Translations under genes and position numbers: made by a program
Shown here: positions 56,545-64,000 of the stretch, piece by piece
Numbering within the stretch: the stretch's first letter is position 1
How the letters are laid out: each line of letters begins with the position of its first letter
The notes under the pieces: generated by a model
Told to the model about the DNA's origin: nothing
Databases searched by the model: none
The model's input: only the letters and a program-made list of their open reading frames with translations
From: Kingdonia uniflora
Lineage: Eukaryota; Streptophyta; Magnoliopsida; Ranunculales; Circaeasteraceae
Assembly: GCA_014058105.1 (NCBI GenBank)
Contig: JACGCM010002112.1
Location: 124,001 to 188,000, forward strand
Length of the DNA stretch: 64,000 nt
Direction of reading: 5' to 3'

Positions 56545-57553
56545 ACAACAACAGCCATCAGTTGCTGCTAACAATACACCATGGAAACGTTCATTATCAC
56601 AATGAGCAAGACGTGAGAAAGAAAGACAGATTACGATGATGGATGCTACTATTAATAATACATATAGTAATACTAATTTAGGGAACAATGAGGATAACTC
56701 TTTCACGGTGGCAAATTCAAAATGTGCATTAGCACAACGAGCGAGACGAGAAAGAGAAAAAAAAAAAACTACAATATTTCATCTTTAAACAGAAAAAACA
56801 ATATTCATCGCGATGTATATTTCAATGGGGACACATCAACACAACAATATTCACGATGCCAGGAAGCTAAAAACGAGGCAAATGCGCCACATGCATCTTC
56901 GATGAATGACGTCAGCAATCATTCGAACACTTATGTTGATCTAAACTTAGTCCAAATACAATTTAAAGTAATTTACTGTCCGATTTTAATTTATAATCTA
57001 TATTAAAAATTACATAACAATTTGGGGAATGTTTGAGAAAATTCTGATAATTGCAGGGTTGCCCCATCTTAAATTCTTGGTATTGATGAAATATTAAATA
57101 TTGCTACTAGGTTAAGAAACCGTATTTTCAAAATAGAAGAATCTTCAAGGTGATTCATTGACATGTAAGCTTCTCACTATAATTAAGTAAAATTATTCAA
57201 CCAACACAAAATATAACTTTTGAATAAAATAATTATAGAGTAAACGAGCCACTGCAAAAAACATTTATGGATGAACACTTCTTTAGTGATGATAGCATGG
57301 ATTCAGAATTTTGAGTTCAATATTGACACATTAATCCATGAAACTCGACATTATTTAAGAAATATGGATATCGAATGTCCTTTGTGCCATGCAGTGCATT
57401 GACTTGATGAAACATTGACAAACTCATTGCGTTATCGGCCATTGTTTGGGACATGTTGCAAACAAGGAAATATAAGATTACCTATTCTTCAACCACTTCT
57501 TCTAGCTATGCAAGTATTGTACGATGATGATTCATCACATGCAAAATCATTTC
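56545..57553 (+). pseudogene. Helitron N-terminal fragment
   Basis: Plus strand. Basic segments LAQRARREREKK (about 56730) and NTPWKRSLSQ-ARREKERQ lead to an Asn-rich part. After a gap (57000-57300, partly intron-like) the cysteine-rich domain reads IECPLCHAVHWLDETL, LFGTCCKQGNIRLPILQPLL and LYDDDSSHAKSF. The C..C...HW..E...CC..G...LP order is typical of the region upstream of Rep in plant Helitrons. Cut at 57553 by the LTR of element D. The opposite orientation to 51989-52476 means two copies or a rearrangement. Confidence 0.7.
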
Positions 57554-58132
57554 GGTAATGGCCAAATTCTGTAGCTCGATGCGATTAGGAATTAGTTATC
57601 ATGCCAATGATCCTGTAACAATATGATAATGGAAAGCAAGAAAATGAAACAAGTGTTTTTAGCGTGGAAAACCTCTGAATATGTAAAAAACCACGATCTC
57701 GTATGGAAGATTTTTGTCAAAGTCTCTTTATAGCTTTGAGTAGATATCTATATTATAAGTGATCTCTAGAATATAGAAATGCCTTTGATCCCGTTAGTAA
57801 GAAGTTTGAGTAATTTTTTTGGTCCCTATCTTTTCTAGAACTTTATCTTTTTATAGGCTCCACCCACAGTTCTTCGTCGTACTGGAGCACGTCTTCCGAA
57901 TAATGTGGTTAAAGGCAGTTAACTGAATAACTAACGAGCTCATGGGAGATAGATGTCCTTGGCTGAATAATATTCTCCTGGTTTAGCTCAATGTAGTTTC
58001 TTATGTAGTTCGTGGGGTTGGTTAGAATATTTGACTGGAATGTTGTGTGCTGATGTTGCGCAAGCCTGAGATGGAGGCAATTCAAACTGAGTAAGCTCGA
58101 TCATGAGTAAGGTTGAGGAATAAGCCCCTACA
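57554..58132 (-). repeat. 3' LTR of element D
   Basis: 579 bp. Reverse complement starts TGTAGGGGCTTATTCCTC and ends GGCCATTACC. TATAAAA box on the minus strand near 57846-57854. It follows a purine tract GCGAGGGGGCGAT (58133-58145, minus). Confidence 0.78.
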
Positions 58133-58145
58133 ATCGCCCCCTCGC
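58133..58145 (-). promoter_or_regulatory. Polypurine tract of element D
   Basis: Minus strand GCGAGGGGGCGAT, next to the LTR; the cleanest version in the window. Confidence 0.7.
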
Positions 58146-58366
58146 AACCGAAGTCACTGGTGGCTTTGGTTGGGAAAGAAATGTAAAATATTACAATCTT
58201 GAAAAGGAGCAATGATGGCATTTGACTAAGTGAAAGTTACGTGGTTTTGGGAAGTGATGGTTATTAAATGTTGGTGCAGATGTATGTGATGGTTTGTATT
58301 TGAATAGCCACGTCCGTAATCAATAACAACGCTTGGGAAAACGTACCTGCATAATAAAGTTAGGGT

Positions 58367-58375
58367 TATTTAAAG
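58367..58375 (+). promoter_or_regulatory. TATA-like box of a1, element D
   Basis: GGGTTATTTAAAGAGTACC, 55 bp upstream of the a1 ATG; aligns with the TATA box of A. Confidence 0.55.
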
Positions 58376-58429
58376 AGTACCTTTATCACCTTGTTTGGGT
58401 AAATTCTTGCATGTGCAACACTCTTTGAA

Positions 58430-58732
58430 ATGGTGAAAACTCATAGCATGGTTCTTGAAGAGAGAATTGCCCTTGAGGCACAGCGGTTGAAGTTGAAGTA
58501 CTTTGGTGACCAGTTCCTGGAAATGGCGGTCCCTGCACCTGTTCCTCCGACATATCGAGGCTTGTCGGGAGTGGAAGCGATTGAAGCTAAGGAAGATTTC
58601 TACTGTAAGTGGAGATTTCATGTCTTTGTCTTGACAAGCGAGGAACGTTGGGTCTGCCTCCGCACCCTTGCGGAAGATAGGGTTAGGGGTTCATATGCAA
58701 GGAAAGGTGTATCTGTGGGGCAGATGCACTAA
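58430..58732 (+). CDS. Antisense small gene a1, element D (open frame)
   Basis: An intact frame of 100 codons: MVKTHSMVLEERIALEAQRL, LKYFGDQFLEMAVPAPVPPT, YRGLSGVEAIEAKEDFYCKW, RFHVFVLTSEERWVCLRTLA, EDRVRGSYARKGVSVGQMH. The start is supported by the aligned start of C, the VKT after the lost ATG in A, and a TATA-like box upstream. No signal peptide or membrane segment; an acidic middle (EAIEAKED) precedes a Trp- and aromatic-rich stretch. Family unknown. It is a component of the reverse-strand module of a Tat element; whether it is made is unknown. Confidence 0.65.
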   Translation: MVKTHSMVLEERIALEAQRLKLKYFGDQFLEMAVPAPVPPTYRGLSGVEAIEAKEDFYCKWRFHVFVLTSEERWVCLRTLAEDRVRGSYARKGVSVGQMH

Positions 58733-59509
58733 TTTTATGTGGTGCCAGGGATTCTAAGGTTGGGCCCTCTTCATCTCTGCCAACTCTGTGGTGGTGGTGG
58801 TTATAGAAGAGGCGGTGGTGGCAGTGGAAGAGGAAAACTGGTAGGAAGATTCTTCTGAGGCATTTCCATCGTGGTTTTGTACTCTGAAGATCTTCCATCT
58901 TGTTTTGTGGGAGCCACACTGAGTCTACTGCTTACATAATTTGTGCTTGGAGTTGGATTGCGCTTTAACCGGGCCATGTGAGGAGGGATTTTTGTTTGTT
59001 CCACTATTTTCTTCGCGTCAGGGTGAAACATCACTAAAGTAAGAAGAACTGGAAGAGATGATGCCTCGCCATGCCTGGATGACCTGTAGCTTTAAGCAAA
59101 TAGGAAAAACTTATTATCTGTGAAGTACCTGAAGTTCGGTGCTGGACGATAACATGTTGTAGTATTCATGTGTGAAAACTTGTTATCTATAAATCGCACT
59201 ATGAGTAATATGAATAAAAATTGACTCTCACACATTTTGTGTACATAATTTTTCTTGAGTCGACCTGAAATATGTTAGCTGAATAACTGTTTAATAAGTG
59301 CTGAAACAATGTTCGGACTGAGGTGAATATTTGATATAAAAGGTCTAGGTTTTAACAGGAAAGGAAACAAAAATTGTAGAAATATGTTAATTCGAGCTAT
59401 TTTAAGGTCGACAGAGATACTACTCATAAGGTCGATCGTACTCATAAGGTTTATGTTACGCAATACTAGGGAAAAAACTAAGTGAAAGGAGGAAGTGATT
59501 GGGAAATCT
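58733..59509. other. Noncoding spacer between a1 and a2, element D
   Basis: Contains the conserved GGTGGTGGTGGTTATAGAAG piece (58790) seen inversely in A and C. Otherwise no gene recognised. Confidence 0.5.
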
Positions 59510-59517
59510 TATAAATA
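59510..59517 (+). promoter_or_regulatory. TATA box of a2, element D
   Basis: CTTATAAATACTG, 40 bp upstream of the a2 ATG. Confidence 0.6.
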
Positions 59518-59556
59518 CTGATAGGGTGACCTGTAAAAACTCAAGGGAAGGCTAGG

Positions 59557-59872
59557 ATGGTGCAGACTTAATCTCAGAGGATTCGTCATGCTGTAGAAGG
59601 TCGATTAGCCATACAAACTGCTGAGGTGTGGGAGAGAATTTTTGGCTCGCTTGGTTACTATGTTAAACTACCAATGAGGGTGTGCCAGCTCGAAGGGTTA
59701 GATATCAGAAGTAGAGAACTTGAGTATGCTCCTTATTTTTATGAGTTATTTTTTTGTGTATTCATGAGGAATTCAGCAGAACGAGAAAGGATGGTGGTTT
59801 TAATCGCTGAAGTAGAGATTGATTTTGAAGATATGAAGATTGGTGAATGATGTGATCAAATGCAGGTTGCGA
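59557..59872 (+). pseudogene. Antisense small gene a2, element D
   Basis: Starts MVQT-SQRIRHAVEGRLAIQ with a TAA at codon 5 where B and C have Arg. It is then open to 59850: VWERIFGSLGYYVKLPMRVC, QLEGLDIRSRELEYAPYFYE, EIDFEDMKIGE. In a shifted frame the end reads DVIKC, as in B, and then loses the GHLGY part. One stop and one frameshift. Confidence 0.7.
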
Positions 59873-60250
59873 TAGATACTGTTTTGATGTTCTTATGAAT
59901 AAGCTAAATGCAGAAATGTAACAGAAATAATATAAGTCAATTGGATCCTCAATAGGGGGAATCAATTTTTAGACTGTTTAGCAAACAATTTGAATAAAAT
60001 TGATGTCAATCACTATAAGTATGATAAACAAGTACTGTGAAACAAAAATACATGAGTGCAAAAGCTTTTAGTTTTGTTTTGTATAGAAAATGAAAAAGAG
60101 CTCTGACATCTCACAGTGTAAGTCATCATGAGTGAGGGACGTTAAGAAAAGATATGGAAAGAGGGCAACAAGACATGTTAATAAATGAGGAGAGCTGTTA
60201 TGAAGGAAAGGTGGTTTTATCGAAAAGGTACAAGGCATCAGAAATGGAGA
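59873..60250. other. Spacer downstream of a2, element D
   Basis: AT-rich, no gene recognised. The open frame 60154-60366 overlaps the conserved a4 promoter block and is probably not a gene. Confidence 0.45.
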
Positions 60251-60338
60251 GTGGAAAGGATGCCTCAGTTTTAGAATCGAGGATGATTTGTGGGAGGGGC
60301 AATAAATGCCAGCCGCATGAGAGAGAAAAGATAAACAG
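60251..60338 (+). promoter_or_regulatory. Conserved upstream block of a4, element D
   Basis: GATGCCTCAGTTTTAGAATC, GAGGATGATTTGTGGGAGGG, AATAAATGCCAGCCGCATGA, then AAGATAAACAG where A and B have a TATA box. More diverged than the others. Confidence 0.5.
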
Positions 60339-61503
60339 TTCTTCTTCGTCTCCAAACAATCGTTAAACCTCAAAAGACTTGGAGAGCAAATAGAGAGAAA
60401 GGTAAATGATCAGGGGAATAAATCAAGAATTTTTGGAAGGCGATAAACAGTTAAAAAGGGGAAAAGGTTCGGGATCTCGTAGGTGGGAATATAGCAGTGT
60501 AGTGAGGAGGAAGCTTGACTCTTTTGCCGATTAGCATTCGGAAATTGAAGGTTAGCAGAGATATGTATGCAATATACTTTGATATTTTATAGCTTAAATA
60601 TGTATTATGCGTGACTGACTTATCAGAGATATATGTTGAATATATAGATATATACGTATACATAGATGGAAGAATGATAAATACTTGAGCCCATATATAG
60701 ATCGAGCGTGAGAGGCATCTATATAGTTCAAAATAGTCCTGTAGAGTGTTTTTAAGATGGGTAGGTCATCTGTTAATGAGGTTTTGACCTCTGGCAGAGC
60801 GAATGAGTTTGACAGCGAAGTGGAAGGAGGATTGGAATAACTTATGGGTTTCCTTGTCAGTTGCTGTCTTATCCTTCCGGTTCTGATGCTTTCAGATAAT
60901 TTTTTAAAGCCAAGGGAGCTATAGGAGGTAAGTGGGGTAAATATGTAGAGTATGTCAGCATGCAGTTTAAGGTTTGTATGGTAGTGGAAGGGGAGTAGTA
61001 TTTTTATCTTTTGGCAGATTTGGCAGCAAAAAAACGAGATAGGGGTATAGACGAATCGATCTCGTTAGAGTATTTCGATGGAGATATCCTGAGTAACCTT
61101 TCAGAGGGTTTTCTGTATTACTTATCTCAATTAGAGTATGGGTTGTGCCTCCTCCTTATCAATTTGGTGAAAGGGGCAATGAATGCAATTGGGGTATGTC
61201 TCGTTCAAATGAACGGGAATATGTGGGAGGTCATAACTATATGTGACCATCTGAATGATAGGTAGGAAAGGGAGAGAAAAGTGATAAGGATAACCCCTGA
61301 GGACATTCTACAGTTTTATGGGGTAAAGATTTTTAAGGCTACTGGGGGGTCGTACTTCTGTGCGAGTGTTACTCGGCGTCGTTTTTTTGATCTTAATTCA
61401 GCAGGTCGAACATGAAATGACAACATCATATGGGTGAAGGGTAATTTCCTTAAAAAAGATGACGAGGAACTTTTGGACCTCCGATTTAGATCTGTAAGGC
61501 AAA

Positions 61504-61584
61504 GTAAGTAAAAACATGCATAAATAGAATTGTCGTTATGTTTTTTTAATAAGTATAGTTGATAGAAAAATGTGTTTATTGCAG
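61504..61584 (+). other. Intron 1 visible in a4, element D
   Basis: GTAAGTAAAAAC ... TTTATTGCAG, 81 bp; at the position of the B and C introns. Confidence 0.7.
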
Positions 61585-62072
61585 GTGTGAAGTCTACAGT
61601 AGAAAGGAAAGAGTCTCTGTTGGACGAGGTCATAGAGGAGGAGACTGAACTCGAACTGGTCATGGGGGAACTCGGCCTGAGTAGAAAGAAGAGAGTTGAA
61701 AGTAAGGCGAAAAAGGTTGCAAAGGCTCAGTCTGCTAGGTCGATGACAGGTGTCGAGGAAGGAATGAGGTAAAAAAGTGGGGATGAGGTTCGAACAAAGA
61801 CTCATGGGTCAGGCACTTCAGCTCAACCAAACCTTACGACGAGCAAGATAGCCCACAAGTTTCCGAAGAGACAGATAAAAATGGTTTTGCCGCCCTCAGG
61901 TACCACAGTCAGTGGTGAGGTCGCACAAGGGATGAAGATGAGGGTTGAGCCTTTGGGGGGCTCAGGAGAGAAGGTCGCTGAGGGGCAATCTATTTCAGTG
62001 GACGACCTCAAGGAGGTCGAGGTAAGGGCTAAGTTAGCGATTCCACAAGGGAAGAAAGATACGAGTCTGACG

Positions 62073-62146
62073 GTAAGTTTATATTATGAGATAAAAATGT
62101 TTAATATACTTCAAACTAGTAATTGAGCTCGATATGATTTTTGCAG
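62073..62146 (+). other. Intron 2 visible in a4, element D
   Basis: GTAAGTTTAT ... GATTTTTGCAG, 74 bp. Reading resumes with VARLVEGIWLGIEE. Confidence 0.7.
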
Positions 62147-62557
62147 GTTGCTCGCCTTGTCGAGGGGATTTGGCTCGGTATAGAAGAATAGGAGTTCGAG
62201 CTGAAAAAGGCGAAGAGTGAACTAGAGAAAAGCCTGGCTCGAGCCAAGACTGATGCCCTGAAAGAAGTCAAACAGCTGAATGCTGCTCATGCCATGACGA
62301 TCAGCCAGTTACAGGTCGAGGCAAAAGCTAATTTAGACAAGATGGCTGAGGAGCGTGATAGACTAGGTCGTCACTTGATGCTAAAGGGCTACTCTCAGGA
62401 GGAGGTGGATAGCATTAAGCCTGACACCTATGTCGAGAAAGAAGAGGAGGAAGCAGGAGTACTGGGGGTTGTGGACGGTTTGGATGGTGTCTCCCCTCAA
62501 ATAGTCCTTGATAACCAAGGGGACGATGTGGAGCTCCCTAAAGATGGGAGTGGGAAG

Positions 62558-62652
62558 GTAGGGTAGACATGTGTTTTCTGAATATTTGTAAGTTAACTTT
62601 TGTGCGGGAAAGGAACTGCTGTATGTTGACTTTGCTTATAAATCTTTTGTAG
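62558..62652 (+). other. Intron 3 visible in a4, element D
   Basis: GTAGGGTAGA ... TCTTTTGTAG, 95 bp. Reading resumes with VVKEMSLRINNLESGLAREI. Confidence 0.6.
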
Positions 62653-62770
62653 GTAGTTAAGGAGATGAGTCTCAGGATAAATAACTTAGAATCTGGACTT
62701 GCTAGAGAAATAGAGACCTTAAAGGCCCTGTTGTCTGTGCAAGCGGAGTTGCAGGCTAGATTTGAAATAG

Positions 62771-63059
62771 GTTGCTCAATCTTCGTGTTATACCAATACT
62801 AAGTTAAGTAAATAAGATAGAAATGCATAGCAAAAATCTAACGCTATTAATACTAAGTAGGATATCGAAACTGTGTACCTTGTATGCCAAAAGAATATTA
62901 GTAAAGTGTTTATATGAGAATGGACCCCAAACGTTTTAATCTAAAAGTATTTGGAAACCAGATGCCTAGAACCCAAGTATTCTTTCAAAATGTTGTATGA
63001 ATATGTAGAAATGATACATTCTGAATCGAACTGTACTAAAATGTCATTAAATGTCTCAG
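62771..63059 (+). other. Intron 4 visible in a4, element D
   Basis: GTTGCTCAAT ... AAATGTCTCAG, 289 bp. Reading resumes with VELDASRIRKDHTLMCNQEF. Confidence 0.55.
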
Positions 63060-64000
63060 GTCGAATTGGATGCATCTCGCATACGTAAGGATCACACACT
63101 CATGTGCAATCAAGAATTTGTGGAGTAGTTCGATAGGATGAAGGAGGTGAATGAGAACCGGGAGGATCAGTTCGTGAAAGCACACCTTCGACTAGAGAAA
63201 TTGAATCAAGTCGCCTCTGATCTGACTCATCAGGTTGAGGAGAAAGATTCTGGGATTAAGAAGGGATTAGAAGATTTATTCGAGGCAACAAGGCGTGCCG
63301 AGAATCTTCAACATCAGGTTGATGCGTTGGCTATGAGGGGTAAGCAGGCGGATATGGCTCAATACCGTATCCGGGCATTGGAACGAACTGAGGAATTATG
63401 TCGATCTAGCTACAGGATCGAGCTGGGGTGAATGAGACAAAAATTCATTGGAAAAGATGACGAGTTGAAGGTAACTCGAGAGAACTTATCGGCGTCGGAG
63501 GCTGCAGCTAAACATTTACAAACAGTTTTCCCTGCCAATGATATGGAGTTCTAAGAAATATAACGCAGGTGTGATGACTTAAACGTGAGAGTCGCTTGAC
63601 TTAAAGCCGAAAGGGATCACGCCATTTTTCATGCCAAGAAAGGTGAGGCTAGAGAGCGGTCTGGGGGAAGTAGAACTGGGAATAAGGCTCCTCTAGTTCG
63701 GGGGGATGTTGTTAGTCTCTCAGATCGTATTAAAGAGCTAGAAGGTGATGTATCTTGAATTCAGGGGCATGTTCAGAGGGGAAATGCAAACCTGAGGGAA
63801 TGTCAGTATAAGATGGACGCTGTTCTTATCAGGGAGAAAGTTTTGGAGGGCGAGATAAGAGCTAAGGATTTGCTAGTGAAGAAAAAGGATGAATTGTTGA
63901 AGGATCTGCTTGCGAGAGAGGAGTTGAACGCGGAGCTTATGATGCTTCGTGCTCGGGTAGCAGAATTACAAGCCATGAATCTAGCGGAGTCGGAGCAGTA

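Larger units (their letters stand above)
57554..64000 (-). mobile_element. Tat element D, inverse orientation, partial
   Basis: The 3' LTR lies at 57554-58132 and reads on the minus strand; the antisense module therefore reads on the plus strand (a1, a2, a4). The element continues beyond the right edge, where integrase and pol should follow on the minus strand. Its LTR is clearly different from those of A, C and F, so it is a separate subfamily. Confidence 0.82.
60757..64000 (+). pseudogene. Antisense gene a4 of element D, five visible exons, cut by window end
   Basis: Exons by frame and splice sites: 60757-61503, 61585-62072, 62147-62557, 62653-62770, 63060 onward. Exon one: MGRSSVNEVLTSGRANEF, LEYFDGDILSNLSEGFLYYL, MNAIGVCLVQMNGNMWEVIT, ITPEDILQFYGVKIFKATGG, RRFFDLNSAGRT, the gypsy-type transposon domain. 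Exon two is basic (GLSRKKRVESKAKKVAKAQS). Exon three: LDKMAEERDRLGRHLMLKGY, SQEEVDSIKPDTYVEKEEEE. The last visible exon is coiled coil (AHLRLEKLNQVASDLTHQVE). Roughly a dozen stops or shifts occur. The conserved Cys-containing C-terminus lies beyond the edge. Function unknown. Confidence 0.78.

Noticed and set aside
52477..64000. F (lacking its 3' half) and D (inverse 3' half) as one element split by an inversion, with target copies GGAAT/GAAAT
   Set aside because: The LTRs of F and D differ far more than the two LTRs of A do, and D's LTR belongs to another subfamily. The Helitron flanks do not join into a continuous protein either. The 4-of-5 match is probably chance.

Overview
The window looks like gene-poor, repeat-rich heterochromatin of a flowering plant, probably a eudicot. 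It is AT-rich and holds almost no intact host coding sequence. Retrotransposons lie inside one another, and the coding remnants are peppered with stops that mostly look like C-to-T or G-to-A changes, as expected of old methylated repeats. I see no bacterial gene, rRNA or CRISPR array.

Layout. 1-2459: minus-strand LINE remnant, split by an LTR-like insertion (716-1200) and followed by a SINE-like retroposon (2478-2633, 18-bp target repeats). 2736-4524: complete small non-autonomous LTR element with perfect 5-bp target duplication. 4525-11189: mostly noncoding, with a MITE-like foldback (6086-6735), a hAT-type MITE (8016-8444), a minus-strand gene-like pseudogene (8475-9048), a tRNA-like sequence and a CACTA terminus. 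11190-11967: LTR of a second family (E).

11968-47334: the core, made of Ty3/Gypsy elements of the Tat lineage (gag-protease-RT-RNase H-second archaeal-type RNase H-integrase). Element A (12908-26278) is complete and nested inside the second RNase H of element B (11968-12907 plus 26279-33993). B runs through a residual LTR into element C (to 47334), so B and C look like a tandem pair sharing one damaged LTR. 47341-50245: family E element with a plant 'putative transposon protein' ORF. 50246-52476: foldback, a Tourist-like MITE carrying a palindrome array, and a Helitron fragment. 52477-56232: 3'-truncated Tat element F. 56545-57553: second Helitron fragment. 57554-64000: Tat element D in inverse orientation, running off the window.

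The most notable feature is what each Tat element carries between integrase and 3' LTR: a 5-6 kb module on the opposite strand. It is present in A, B, C and D at different stages of decay. It has two short ORFs of about 100-117 codons (called a1 and a2 here) and one long multi-exon coiled-coil gene (a4). A TATA-like box precedes each unit, and a conserved block of about 85 bp precedes a4. Antisense extra ORFs are known in Tat elements (for example Grande gene 23). The three-unit layout, the likely a1/a2 relationship and the shared splice sites go beyond what I know to be described. The sense LTR transcript would run head-on into this module.
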